DNA of 64,000 bases from Fodinibius sp036381435 (GCA_036381435.1 DASVCW010000043.1:62001-126000); one strand, 5' to 3'. Positions 52,340 through 61,546 are shown, numbered from the stretch's first letter. The notes: generated by a model not told the origin, from the letters alone. A program made the numbers and translations.

Positions 52340-53255
52340 TATCAAGGACGCGGAGCGCCAAGGTAGCATTCCGCCGCAGAGCGACGGAACGAGTAACGAG
52401 TATGAGAGAGAATCAACAGTCATAAACCAGTGCGAGAGTACCTCTATCTTTTTGGAAAACCTTCCTAACCTACCCCCTCGCACCGTCGTTCTGCGGCGCG
52501 TGCGCAAGGAGTGGGGATAATTAAAAAAGTTTGTAAGGATTTGGTTTGAAAAGGGTCTTACTTAAAAAGACCATGGCAAGAAGTCGATATAAAATATATG
52601 AAGAGGAATATCCCTACTTTATCACATCATCAATAAACAGTGGCTTGCCTCTGTTTGGAATTCCTAAAGCTGCAGATATAGTGTTAAACTCTTTAGAATT
52701 TCTCCGAACAGAAAGAGATGTAAAAGTTATAGCTTATGTTATAATGGAAGATCATTTTCATGCAATTTTACAGGGAAGAAATCTTGCTGTAAAGATAGGC
52801 AGTTTTAAATCATTTACTGCTCATGAAATTATTAATTTATTTCAGCAAATGGGCCGAAAGCGCATCCTTACACGACTGAGGAAGTCCAAAAAAACCCATA
52901 AAATTGATCAAGTGCATCAGCTTTGGCAGGAGGGATTCCATCCGAAACAAATTGTCAGTGATAATATGATGATACAAAAGATTGAATATATTCATGCTAA
53001 TCCGGTAAAAAAAGGATATGTAGATGAAGTTATTCACTGGCGATATTCATCAGCGAGGAATTATTTTGGTATGGGAGGGATAATTCCAGTTGATCTGTAT
53101 CAGGGACGCGGAGCGCCAAGGTAGCATTCCGCCGCGGAGCGACGGAACGAGTGGAGAGGGGATCAACAAATTTATAAACTGGCGCGAGAGTACATCAACA
53201 TTTTTTAAGAAAGTCTGCCTAACCTACCCTCTCGCACCGGTTGCTCTGTGGCCGT
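52340..53255 (+). mobile_element. RAYT element: transposase between two direct palindromic repeats
   Basis: The left repeat (52340-52497) and right repeat (53098-53252) are in the same orientation. Their first 55 nt match except for two A/G differences, and further blocks GCGAGAGTAC and CCTAACCTACCC are shared. Each repeat is itself an imperfect palindrome: GCCGCAGAGCGACGG (52373-52387) pairs with CCGTCGTTCTGCGGC (52483-52497), and the right copy (53131-53145 with 53237-53252) keeps pairing through G-T changes. The layout matches REP-associated tyrosine transposases. The left end abuts the residual ATGTTTTAT of a second GIY-YIG start. Confidence 0.8.
52573..53124 (+). CDS. REP-associated tyrosine transposase (RAYT, Y1/HUH type)
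   Basis: 183 residues from ATG 52573 (nine codons shorter than the longest frame). It has the HUH histidine pair in MEDHFHAIL near residue 61, and the helix with the candidate tyrosine and conserved C-terminal block KIEYIHANPVKKGYV followed by WRYSSARNYFG, which is diagnostic of the RAYT/TnpA_REP group. These enzymes nick single-stranded palindromic repeats. The last residues (QGRGAPR) and the stop codon come from the right-hand flanking repeat. The frame is intact, so the enzyme could be active. Confidence 0.9.
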   Translation: MARSRYKIYEEEYPYFITSSINSGLPLFGIPKAADIVLNSLEFLRTERDVKVIAYVIMEDHFHAILQGRNLAVKIGSFKSFTAHEIINLFQQMGRKRILTRLRKSKKTHKIDQVHQLWQEGFHPKQIVSDNMMIQKIEYIHANPVKKGYVDEVIHWRYSSARNYFGMGGIIPVDLYQGRGAPR

Positions 53256-53361
53256 AGGATTGGGCTGTTAAATTTCTATATATGCTCCGCTTTGCTGCTT
53301 TTGAAACCAATAAGTTAAAGAATCTGTTAAGAGAGCGATATTATTAATTTCGAGTGGTATT

Positions 53362-55014
53362 ATGAGAAAGATATTTGTCGCATCTTCGGTTTTAGTAGTA
53401 CTTGCACTGGCAATAATTGTTTCCTTCAACCCCGGCCTTTGGTGGCTTTTTCTAATTGTAGCGCCATTAATACTCCTGGGTATTTACGATATGATCCAGA
53501 AAAGTCATGCCATTCTGCGAAACTTTCCCATTGTCGGGCATTTGAGATACATTTCTGAAGCTCATGCTCCTAAATTGCGTCAGTATTTTGAGGAATCGAA
53601 TACTGAGGGACGTCCCTTCACTCGCCTTCAGCGAAACTTTGTATATCAGAGAGCTAAAAATACGCTTGAAACTCATCCTTTTGGCACTGAACTTGATGCA
53701 ACAGTCCCGGGCTATTATTGGATGGCACATTCAATGTATCCTCGTGAGGAAATGGATGAACCGATTCGAATCAAATTTGGAGGCAGTGAATGTACCAAGC
53801 CTTATAGCGCCAGTATTTTTAATGTTTCTGCTATGAGTTACGGCTCTTTAGGAAAGAATGCAGTAAGAGCCCTTAGCAGGGGGGCAAAAATGGGTGATTT
53901 TTATGTGAATACCGGTGAAGGAGGGATTTCTCCTTATCATTTAGAAGGTGGTGGTGATCTGGTATGGCAAATCGGTACCGCTTACTTTGGTTGCCGAAAA
54001 GCAGACGGTACGTTTTCTGAAGAAGATTTTAAAGAGAAATCTAATCACCCGAATGTAAAGATGATAGAGGTAAAACTATCCCAGGGGGCTAAACCGGGGT
54101 TAGGCGGTTTGCTTCCGGCAGAAAAGAATACGCCGGAGATAGCGGCAATACGCGGTATCAAACCTTACAAAATGGTACATTCTCCTCCCGGCCATCATGC
54201 TTTTTCTGATGCTAAGGGACTGCTTCATTTTGTAAGTAAACTGCGTGAATTATCAGGCGGCAAACCGGTGGGTTTTAAGTTATGTATCGGCAGCCGGCAG
54301 GAGTTTATCAATATCTGTAAAGCGATGCTTACAACCGGCATTCGTCCCGATTTTATCACTGTAGATGGTGGTGAAGGGGGGACAGGCGCCGCACCCATTG
54401 AATTTTCAGATAGTGTAGGAATGCCTCTCAACGAAGGCCTTGTATTCGTATGTGACACGCTTAATGGTTACGGTTTAAAAAAAGATTTGAAAGTTATTGC
54501 TACCAGTAAAATTTTAACCGGCTTTGATATAATACGTGCCATGTGTATAGGTGCTGATGCCTGCAACGGTGCCCGAAGCATGATGTTTGCCATAGGGTGC
54601 ATTCAGGCACTTGAGTGTGATACGAATAATTGTCCTGTCGGTATCACTACTCAAAGAAAAGATTTGCAAAAAGGGCTTGATCCGGCGGACAAGGCTGTTC
54701 GTCTTTATAACTATCACGATGAAACGGTAAGCAGTGCCATGTCTTTACTTGCAGCTGCCGGTTTAGAAGACCTCACCAAGCTAAACCGTTCATATATCCA
54801 TAAGAAGGTGGATGAGTACCATACTTATCCGCTGGCTTATATGTTTCCTTCGGTTGAATATGGTTCATATCTCAAAGAAGATAAAGAACCTGAAGCTTAT
54901 GGCGAAGATCTCCGGTTCCATCTGGAAGGCCAGCCCCAACGTACAGGTCCCGTAGATACTCAAAAAGAGGGCGATTATCCTAAAGGGGAGAAGCGGAAAA
55001 GGGATGTCCCATAG
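53362..55014 (+). CDS. FMN-binding glutamate-synthase-domain protein, membrane-anchored
   Basis: 550 residues. Two N-terminal membrane helices (about 4-22 and 24-42) are followed by a GltB2-type TIM barrel (about 130-480). It shows SAMSYGSLGKNAVRALSRGA, NTGEGGISPYHLEGG, KLSQGAKPGLGGLLPA, the FMN-phosphate motif VDGGEGGTGAAP near 337, and a Cys cluster CDTNNCPVGI near 420 that resembles the 3Fe-4S site. Glutaminase and central domains of true glutamate synthase are absent. Such proteins are annotated as FMN-binding glutamate synthase family proteins; the reaction in vivo is uncertain. The gene is monocistronic. Confidence 0.88.
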   Translation: MRKIFVASSVLVVLALAIIVSFNPGLWWLFLIVAPLILLGIYDMIQKSHAILRNFPIVGHLRYISEAHAPKLRQYFEESNTEGRPFTRLQRNFVYQRAKNTLETHPFGTELDATVPGYYWMAHSMYPREEMDEPIRIKFGGSECTKPYSASIFNVSAMSYGSLGKNAVRALSRGAKMGDFYVNTGEGGISPYHLEGGGDLVWQIGTAYFGCRKADGTFSEEDFKEKSNHPNVKMIEVKLSQGAKPGLGGLLPAEKNTPEIAAIRGIKPYKMVHSPPGHHAFSDAKGLLHFVSKLRELSGGKPVGFKLCIGSRQEFINICKAMLTTGIRPDFITVDGGEGGTGAAPIEFSDSVGMPLNEGLVFVCDTLNGYGLKKDLKVIATSKILTGFDIIRAMCIGADACNGARSMMFAIGCIQALECDTNNCPVGITTQRKDLQKGLDPADKAVRLYNYHDETVSSAMSLLAAAGLEDLTKLNRSYIHKKVDEYHTYPLAYMFPSVEYGSYLKEDKEPEAYGEDLRFHLEGQPQRTGPVDTQKEGDYPKGEKRKRDVP

Positions 55015-55108
55015 GGCTCCATATTGGTATTACGTATTCCATATTAGTGAGAGAATCAATATGAAATACGCAATACGAACTATAACTGGGGTAGTGGATT
55101 TTATTTAA

Positions 55109-55597
55109 TTACAGCAGCTTTAAATTTATAATGCTGACCCATTTTTCAGCAAGATCAATTTCTCCCTGAAGATTTTGATCCTGATCTTTACGATAAAACG
55201 CTAACTTTTTTTCGGGCTTATCAGAGTCCAGGAATGTTAGTATCAGACTTACCTGATTAACATTCATTCTGTTATGTTGCCCTTTGATACTTCCGTTCGT
55301 CTTCGAGATACTGCATTTTTTTACCTCCGCAAGATTAATCATGATTTCCTCATTTTTGTCTTGTTGTTTCTTGAGGTAAAATAATTTTCGAGAATCACTA
55401 CCTATACCTATTGCATATGAATCACGCCATACATCACACTTTGTGATTCTTGCATTTTTACTTTTCGCTAAACGAAAGAGTTCTTTTTCAATTTTTTTTG
55501 AACTTTTTTTCTTTAATAAATAATCCAAAGCAACAGGGACTAAAAAAAATGATAGCCCTATTATAGCAATGATTATGGAAGTTAAATCAATATTCAT
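55109..55597 (-). CDS. Membrane-anchored protein of unknown function
   Basis: 162 residues from ATG 55597 (MNIDLTSIIIAIIGLSFFLV); the 12-codon longer frame is less likely. One N-terminal helix (about 6-28) is followed by a lysine-rich linker and a soluble domain (LAKSKNARITKCDVWRDSYAIGIGSDSRKLFYLKKQ...) with alternating strands. It resembles no family I can name. It is monocistronic on the minus strand. Confidence 0.6.
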   Translation of the reverse strand: MNIDLTSIIIAIIGLSFFLVPVALDYLLKKKSSKKIEKELFRLAKSKNARITKCDVWRDSYAIGIGSDSRKLFYLKKQQDKNEEIMINLAEVKKCSISKTNGSIKGQHNRMNVNQVSLILTFLDSDKPEKKLAFYRKDQDQNLQGEIDLAEKWVSIINLKLL

Positions 55598-55731
55598 CTT
55601 GGTATATTTTTTAATATGAAAGATATACCACACCGAGGTTGACTAAGGCTGAACTTAGTTTAATGGTATGGTCTTTAAAAAAGAGGAGATTAATACTGGT
55701 TGAAAGCTAATCAACCAGCCAGCCAAGATGA

Positions 55732-56094
55732 TTACCAGTGAGAATGGAAAGGGAATATTAATTTTTTAACGGTTAAACTGCGATCTATGGCTTTATAAAA
55801 CCAAAGAAAAATTGCTGCCCGTCTTTGCAAGCACGATTTAGCAAACTGAAATCCAAAAGAATAGTTCTTTGAGTAATCTGTTGAATTAGATCTTGGGAGT
55901 CTGTCTAATAAGTTTACTTCTGTTTTTTCCTGATGTCTAATGGCAAATAGGTTTGGAGTATCTGCCGGATGAATGGATGTTGTTTTTTCGCGGGTATGCC
56001 CGTTAGTATTGTTTACAGGATTTGCCTTGCTAATTGAGCTAAGGGCCAACAGGATAACTAAAAATAAAGCCGGTATTTGGGACAGACTTTTCAT
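55732..56094 (-). CDS. Small secreted protein of unknown function
   Basis: 120 residues. The N-terminus is a plausible signal peptide (SLSQIPALFLVILLALSSISKA, cleavage near 24). The mature part is polar and shows no motif or repeat. The C-terminal part (FAKSCLQRRAAIFLWFYKAI) is oddly basic and aromatic. A hydrophobic signal and clean frame support coding, but there is no family recognition. Confidence 0.45.
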   Translation of the reverse strand: MKSLSQIPALFLVILLALSSISKANPVNNTNGHTREKTTSIHPADTPNLFAIRHQEKTEVNLLDRLPRSNSTDYSKNYSFGFQFAKSCLQRRAAIFLWFYKAIDRSLTVKKLIFPFHSHW

Positions 56095-56506
56095 GCCGCT
56101 TAAAATACAAACTTTTGTAGATAATTACCTGTAGAGACGGATGGCATCCGTCTTATGGAATTAACTATAACAGGGAGACGCATTCGAAGCGTCTCTACAT
56201 CGTTTATCCTAATGCTCAAATAATGCTCAAAGAGTTATATTCCCGCTTAATGTTCAGAAGTACAACTCCCTCACCGGCTATGGGTTCAAAGGTAGTTATC
56301 AGTTATCCCTGACTTCATTTCAACCCGTCGGACGCAAACCCAGCTGCGGATGGGGACTCTCATCTTTAATTAATTTTGTTACTAATTAGCGGCTGATTTT
56401 CTTAACTTTAATGTTTAAACGGAGTTGATTCCCGCTTTAATGTCAGGAGCCCAACTCCAATAGCAACTTTGCAAATAATGCGAATCATCTATCATTTTCA
56501 AAGCTC
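56095..56506. repeat. 412-bp gap upstream of purF with nested hairpins and two D-family repeats
   Basis: GTAGAGACG (56131-56139) pairs with CGTCTCTAC (56190-56198) as an outer stem. GACGGAT/ATCCGTC (56136-56152) and GAGACGC/GCGTCTC (56175-56195) are alternative inner stems. Two copies of the 'GGAGTTGTACTCCCGCTT' family follow at 56231-56280 and 56421-56460. No gene is seen; the last 45 bases should carry the purF start signals. Confidence 0.65.
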
Positions 56507-58009
56507 ATGATTGACAAGCCACGCGACTATTGCGGTATTTTTGGTATGCAAAATCACCCTGATGCAGCGCTCCTCACCTATTACGGCTTGCACGCCCTGC
56601 AGCATCGTGGACAAGAATCGGCAGGCATTGTAACGTCTTTTTTTGATGAAGAGAAAGACCGCTGGGTGATGCCTATGTATCGTGATTTTGGACTGGTGCT
56701 AAATGTTTTCGATGATCAGGAAATATTTAATAATGAGCTAAAGGGCCATGCATCAATCGGGCATAACCGTTATTCAACGTCCGGTTCATCCAAAAACCCC
56801 GCTAATATTCAGCCTTTTCGAGTACAATATAACAAAGGAAATATCGCCATTGGCCACAATGGAAATTTAGCGAACGCTAAGCAACTTCGTGACAGGTTTC
56901 GTGAAGAAGGAGTGTTATTTCAAACCACTTCGGACACAGAGCTGATTCTCCATCTGATTTCACACAGTAAAAAAGAAACCCAGATGGAGCAGATTCTGGA
57001 AGCGCTGGAGCAGATAGAGGGAGCCTACAGCCTGGTGATACTCACGGATGATAAGCTCATCGCCCTCCGCGATCCCAACGGTTTTCGTCCTTTGGCACTT
57101 GGCAAGGTGGACGGATCATACTGCGTAGCCAGTGAAACCTGTGCTTTTGATATTATTGACGCTGAATATATTCGTGATATTGAACCGGGTGAAGTGCTGG
57201 TAATTGATCAGGCGGCTGATGCTGATTCCGAACCCGAGTCGTATCACCTCAAATCGAAATACGGCACCAGCCAGTGCATTTTTGAATACGTTTATTTTTC
57301 TCGCCCCGACAGCAAAATTTTTGGCGAAAATGTGGATAAAGTGCGACGTAATTTGGGCAAGTATTTAGCGAAAGAGCATCCGCTCAATGAAGTGCTTCAA
57401 AAGTATGATGAAAATTCTGGTACCAAACCCATCGTAATTTCGGTTCCTGATTCAAGTAATACCGCGGCACTCGGTTATGTGCATGAAAATCAGAAGTTGG
57501 GCTACGATTGCAAATATGAAATCGGGCTGATTCGGAATCATTATGTAGGACGAACATTCATCTCTCCCGGACAAAAATCCCGCGAACAGAAAGTGCGAAC
57601 CAAATTTAACACCGTAAAAGGAGTGATTGAAGGCCGCTCGGTGATCATTGTCGATGACTCGATTGTGCGCGGAACGACCTCACAGTATTTAGTTGAAATG
57701 TTACGGGAAGCAAATCCCGCCGAAGTTCACTTTTTAGTAAGCTCACCGCCGGTGATCAGCCCCTGTTATTACGGACTCGACTTTCCCACCCCCAAAGAAC
57801 TGATCGCCAACCGTTTTGACCGTGATATTGATAAAATGGCTAAAGAAATCGGAGTCGACAGCCTACGATATTTATCCGCAAAAGGGTTGGTTGAGGCTGT
57901 TAAAGAGGCGAACGTCTCACCCAATGGTTACTGTACCGCCTGCTTTACCGAGAATTATCCTGTTCCCGTCAATTTCGGCATCGTGAAAGAAGAGAACGAG
58001 ATTGTTTGA
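56507..58009 (+). CDS. purF: Amidophosphoribosyltransferase
   Basis: 500 residues. It makes phosphoribosylamine, the first committed step of purine synthesis. The short propeptide MIDKPRDY precedes C9, the N-terminal nucleophile of the glutaminase domain (CGIFG), with HRGQESAG and GHNRYSTSG close behind. The PRPP-binding motif VIIVDDSIVRGTTS lies near 382. Cysteines near 245, 405-425 and the C-terminus (CTACF) suggest the 4Fe-4S subgroup seen in Bacillus. It overlaps the yihA start by one base (TGATG), indicating coupling. Confidence 0.95.
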   Translation: MIDKPRDYCGIFGMQNHPDAALLTYYGLHALQHRGQESAGIVTSFFDEEKDRWVMPMYRDFGLVLNVFDDQEIFNNELKGHASIGHNRYSTSGSSKNPANIQPFRVQYNKGNIAIGHNGNLANAKQLRDRFREEGVLFQTTSDTELILHLISHSKKETQMEQILEALEQIEGAYSLVILTDDKLIALRDPNGFRPLALGKVDGSYCVASETCAFDIIDAEYIRDIEPGEVLVIDQAADADSEPESYHLKSKYGTSQCIFEYVYFSRPDSKIFGENVDKVRRNLGKYLAKEHPLNEVLQKYDENSGTKPIVISVPDSSNTAALGYVHENQKLGYDCKYEIGLIRNHYVGRTFISPGQKSREQKVRTKFNTVKGVIEGRSVIIVDDSIVRGTTSQYLVEMLREANPAEVHFLVSSPPVISPCYYGLDFPTPKELIANRFDRDIDKMAKEIGVDSLRYLSAKGLVEAVKEANVSPNGYCTACFTENYPVPVNFGIVKEENEIV

Positions 58010-58593
58010 TGGAGTTCAAAAAGGCTCACTTTGTAACCGGTGCTCCTTCGTTGGACTTATGCCCCAAACCGAATCATCCTGAAATTTGCTTTGCAGGACG
58101 TTCAAATGTGGGTAAATCATCACTCATCAATGCACTCGTAAATCATAAAGGACTGGCGAGAACCAGTAATCGCCCGGGCAAAACTCAAGAGATGAATTAT
58201 TACCTGGTTGATGAGCACCTGTTTTTGGTTGATCTGCCGGGCTTCGGTTACGCCAAAGTTTCTAAAAAAGAACGTGAGCGATGGGGCCGTGATATCCGGA
58301 ATTATTTACTAAATCGGTCTACTTTACAACTCGTGATTCATTTAGTGGATATCCGGCATGGGCCTTCAAAACTGGATGAAGAGTTTTTCTACTGGCTTGG
58401 TGTTAATTGCATGCCTTTTATCATTGCACTCACTAAGGGTGATAAAATTTCTCACAACAAAAGGCAGCAATCTAAAGCACGGGTGAAACGAATTTTAGAT
58501 GAAATGAATATTGAAGTGCCTATTATTGTTAGCTCAGCGGAAGATAAGTTCGGAGTTGATGAAATTAAAGAAATGATTTCCGGGTTTGTTTGA
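58009..58593 (+). CDS. yihA: Ribosome biogenesis GTP-binding protein YihA/YsxC (EngB)
   Basis: 194 residues from ATG 58009, which overlaps the purF stop. A TRAFAC GTPase with all motifs: G1 GRSNVGKSS near 30, a switch-I threonine in TSNRPGKTQ, G3 DLPGFGYA near 75, G4 TKGDK near 144 and G5 SSAED near 174. It assists assembly of the large ribosomal subunit. It is co-transcribed with purF, and serA follows after 63 nt. Confidence 0.95.
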   Translation: MEFKKAHFVTGAPSLDLCPKPNHPEICFAGRSNVGKSSLINALVNHKGLARTSNRPGKTQEMNYYLVDEHLFLVDLPGFGYAKVSKKERERWGRDIRNYLLNRSTLQLVIHLVDIRHGPSKLDEEFFYWLGVNCMPFIIALTKGDKISHNKRQQSKARVKRILDEMNIEVPIIVSSAEDKFGVDEIKEMISGFV

Positions 58594-58656
58594 CTGCAAA
58601 AGGCAGAAGTGAAAGGCAAAACTAACCCTCAACTTTAATCCTTAGTCTCAATCTCA

Positions 58657-60252
58657 ATGTCTTTTAAAGTATTATTACTTGATAATGTCGATCCTGTCTG
58701 CGAAAAAGTATTTGAAGAACGCGGTATTGAAGTCGTGCGCAATCATAACCTGAGTGGCGAAGAATTATATCGGGAAATTAAAGATTATGACGGTATTGTT
58801 GTCCGCAGTGCTACCAAGGTAACGGATGATGTGTTGCGGGCAGGCGAAAATTTAAAAGTAGTAGGCCGCGCAGGTGTGGGAGTTGATAATATTGACATTA
58901 AATCAGCTACGTCCCGCGGCATTCTGGTAATGAATACGCCTGACGGCAATACTATTTCAACCGCTGAGCATACTTGTGGAATGATTCTCGCGCTTGCACG
59001 AAATATTCCCCAGGCTGTAGAAAAGGTGAAAAATGGTGGTTGGGACCGGAAGAAATTTATGGGTACGGAAGTCCACAGTAAAACGCTTGGTATTGTAGGT
59101 TTGGGAAAAATAGGGGCTGAAGTTGCCAAACGAATGCAGGAATTCAGTATGGATGTAAAAGCTTATGATCCTTTTGCCTCGGTAGAAAAAGCACAGAGCC
59201 TTGATGTAGAACTGGTAGAGCTGGATGAACTCATAGGAACAGCAGATTTTTTAACCGTTCATACTCCGCTCACTGAAAAAACTAAAGGCCTGATTTCCAT
59301 GGAAAATGCGGATAAGTTGAAAAAGGGCATGTTTTTGGTAAATTGTGCCCGGGGTGGCATTTATAAAGAAGATGATCTTACCGAGTTATTGGATCAGGGT
59401 TTTGTATCGGGCATAGCGCTGGATGTTTATTCCGAAGAGCCGCCATCGGAAGCCCTATACGAAGTTTTGAAGCATCCCGGTATTATTTGTACCCCGCATT
59501 TGGGAGCCTCAACCGGCGAGGCACAGGAAAAAGTAGCCGAACAGATTGCGGGACAAATGACAGACGCACTGGAGCAAAAAAGCTTTAAAGGAAGTTTGAA
59601 CGGCAAATCTATTTCATTAATCACAAATAAAGAAGTTCAGCCCTACCTGAAGCTGGCTGAGACGCTGGGAAGTGTGGCTATTCAACTGGCTCCTGAACAT
59701 GCAAGTGAGTTTTCTTTTGAATACAGTGGAACCGCCGCTAAGTTTGCCGATGTGCTTACCGATTCAATTCTTAAAGGCATTCTTTCACAACAAGTCAGTG
59801 AAGCGGTCAATTTAATTAACGCCCGTCATTATGCTAATGAACGGGGATTTAAAATTCGTGAAATAACGGCTAGTGCCTCAAAAACATTTACCGATTTGAT
59901 TACTATTAAGCTCGGGAAAGACGCAGATTATCAAAAAATATCAGGAGCGGTTTTTGGTAAGGATGATTTTCGTATTGTGGAGATCGACGGTTATGGCATA
60001 GAACTGCGGCTCGAAGGCGATATCATTATGTATCAAAATGTGGATAAGCCGGGGATGCTGGCCGGTGTAAGCGGTGCTTTGGCTAAGCAGGATATCAATA
60101 TTGCGGCCTTGAGCCTGGGACGCACTAAAAAAGGTTCAAATGCCATCACAGCTGTTTGTGTTGATAAGAAGCTAACCGAAAGCGAGTTAAAACCTGTTCT
60201 TGATCTGGAAGGGGTGAAAGCGCTGCAATATGTGAGCCTTTCGGGGAATTGA
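58657..60252 (+). CDS. serA: Phosphoglycerate dehydrogenase, long form with ACT domain
   Basis: 531 residues, the long type of SerA. It has the substrate-binding segments VVGRAGVGVDNID and NCARGGIYKE, the Rossmann motif GIVGLGKIGAEVAKR near 147, and catalytic His in PHLGAST near 281. An intervening domain (about 315-450) and a C-terminal ACT domain (about 455-531; NVDKPGMLAGVSGALAKQDI) follow, the last probably sensing serine. It oxidises 3-phosphoglycerate at the start of serine synthesis. It is possibly the third gene of a purF-yihA-serA transcript. Confidence 0.95.
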   Translation: MSFKVLLLDNVDPVCEKVFEERGIEVVRNHNLSGEELYREIKDYDGIVVRSATKVTDDVLRAGENLKVVGRAGVGVDNIDIKSATSRGILVMNTPDGNTISTAEHTCGMILALARNIPQAVEKVKNGGWDRKKFMGTEVHSKTLGIVGLGKIGAEVAKRMQEFSMDVKAYDPFASVEKAQSLDVELVELDELIGTADFLTVHTPLTEKTKGLISMENADKLKKGMFLVNCARGGIYKEDDLTELLDQGFVSGIALDVYSEEPPSEALYEVLKHPGIICTPHLGASTGEAQEKVAEQIAGQMTDALEQKSFKGSLNGKSISLITNKEVQPYLKLAETLGSVAIQLAPEHASEFSFEYSGTAAKFADVLTDSILKGILSQQVSEAVNLINARHYANERGFKIREITASASKTFTDLITIKLGKDADYQKISGAVFGKDDFRIVEIDGYGIELRLEGDIIMYQNVDKPGMLAGVSGALAKQDINIAALSLGRTKKGSNAITAVCVDKKLTESELKPVLDLEGVKALQYVSLSGN

Positions 60253-60582
60253 GTTTTTGGAAAAGTTTTTTGAAATAGTGCTCTAAGGAAGAGTTAATGG
60301 TTTTTCCTGTTTTGATCATATTCCCAAATATTTATAAACCAGCTATAAATACAGGTTGAGGTTTTATTTCCCCTTAGAGAAGGAGGATTGATGGATCTAA
60401 TGTTTTCTTTATGAAAATTTTTAGAATGACTAAAATTTGCTTCTAAAACTATTTTTTTGCCACAGGTATGGCTTTTCAATCCCCCTAAATCCCCCTTCTC
60501 CAAGGGGGACTTTTTTGTTCAGACAAATAAAAAAAGGCGACCCCTTTCGAGATCGCCTTTTAAAATAAGTGTCAGTCAAACC
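60253..60582. repeat. 330-bp convergent gap with CCCCTT repeat pair and OmpA terminator
   Basis: TTTCCCCTTAGAGAAGGAGG (60368-60387) faces the block CCCCCTAAATCCCCCTTCTC plus CAAGGGGGAC (60481-60510), an inverted pair of the CCCCTT family. The minus-strand terminator at 60532-60561 follows. No gene is seen between the stops of serA and the OmpA-family gene. Confidence 0.65.
60532..60561 (-). terminator. Intrinsic terminator of the OmpA-family gene
   Basis: AAAAGGCGA (60532-60540) pairs with TCGCCTTTT (60553-60561). Read on the minus strand, the stem is followed by a T run. Confidence 0.85.
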
Positions 60583-61479
60583 TTAGCTGTTAGGCTGGTA
60601 CTGGTAAGGACTGATGGGATGAGATTCTGCACGTCGGTTTTTACGGCAGCCTTGGTCTTCTGTTTTCATCATGCAAGGGTTAGGTGCCTTACCCAGACCG
60701 CGAGCTTCAATGCGATTCTCATCAATACCATGCTCGATGTAGAATTCGCTTACAGACTGTGCACGACGTTTACTTAAGCGAAGGTTATATTGATCGCCGC
60801 CAACGTGATCGGTGAAAGCATCAATACGTACTTCAAAGTTAGGTGCATTCATCAATTTTTGAACATTTTCACGAAGAATTTGTGCAGCGGCTTCTTCAAT
60901 ATCCGACTGGTCAAACTCAAAGTGAATAGTTCCCAGCTCGCCTTCTTCAATATAAGCAGGATCCTGGCTGTCATTAGGGTCGGTGCCCATCTCAATTTCC
61001 TGAGAGTCGGTAAAGCCGTCGCTGTCAGAGTCAGCATTGTTAGGATCTGTATTATGTTCCATTACTTCCTCATAGTCGTTCAATCCGTCATTGTCAGAAT
61101 CGGCGGAAGTAGGATCGGTGCGATATTCGTTCACTTCTTCACCGTCGTTGAGGCCGTCGCCGTCGGTATCAGCTTCAGTGGGATCGGTATTGTATGAATT
61201 TACCTCATCACCATCGTTAAGGCCGTCACCATCGGTGTCAGCGGTAAGCGGATCAGTGTCATATTCATTTACTTCGGCACCGTCAACAAGGCCGTCGCCG
61301 TCAGTATCTGCTGTATTGGGATCAGTACCCAGTTCCATTTCTTCGGCATCGGTTAAGCCGTCGCCGTCGGTGTCTACTTGTTGTTGAGTCGCTTCATCGC
61401 TGGAGCTACAGCCGTATTGTATAGCAGCACCACCGAAAAGCAAGAGTGATACGAGAAATAAATTGAGCGTTCTTTTCAT
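60583..61479 (-). CDS. OmpA-family lipoprotein with six thrombospondin type 3-like repeats
   Basis: 298 residues. The lipoprotein signal ends at Cys24 (IQYGC). Residues 36-175 are six calcium-binding-type repeats of about 23 residues (DTDGDGLxDxxEVxxYxTDP). The C-terminal OmpA domain (about 185-290) has IHFEFDQSDI and the peptidoglycan-binding motif NLRLSKRRAQSV...RIEARGLGKA. It links the outer membrane to peptidoglycan, with a Ca-stabilised spacer. The repeats are also visible as a 69-nt-period array at about 60960-61370. It is transcribed alone and converges with serA. Confidence 0.92.
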   Translation of the reverse strand: MKRTLNLFLVSLLLFGGAAIQYGCSSSDEATQQQVDTDGDGLTDAEEMELGTDPNTADTDGDGLVDGAEVNEYDTDPLTADTDGDGLNDGDEVNSYNTDPTEADTDGDGLNDGEEVNEYRTDPTSADSDNDGLNDYEEVMEHNTDPNNADSDSDGFTDSQEIEMGTDPNDSQDPAYIEEGELGTIHFEFDQSDIEEAAAQILRENVQKLMNAPNFEVRIDAFTDHVGGDQYNLRLSKRRAQSVSEFYIEHGIDENRIEARGLGKAPNPCMMKTEDQGCRKNRRAESHPISPYQYQPNS

Positions 61480-61546
61480 TGTAATGTTACTCCTGTAAGG
61501 TTTATGATTAAAGTAGAGTGATAATTAAGGTCATTTTCTTGTACGC

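Noticed and set aside
52128..52520. 130-codon open frame overlapping GIY-YIG and the RAYT left repeat
   Set aside because: Out of frame with the nuclease and translated mostly from the tRNA-tail repeat and the RAYT palindrome.
60960..61370. Possible CRISPR-like array (69-nt period)
   Set aside because: The periodic DNA is coding sequence for six protein repeats in frame; there are no unique spacers.
61091..61387. Repetitive Ser/Pro-rich open frame opposite the OmpA gene
   Set aside because: Antisense translation of the thrombospondin type 3 repeat array.
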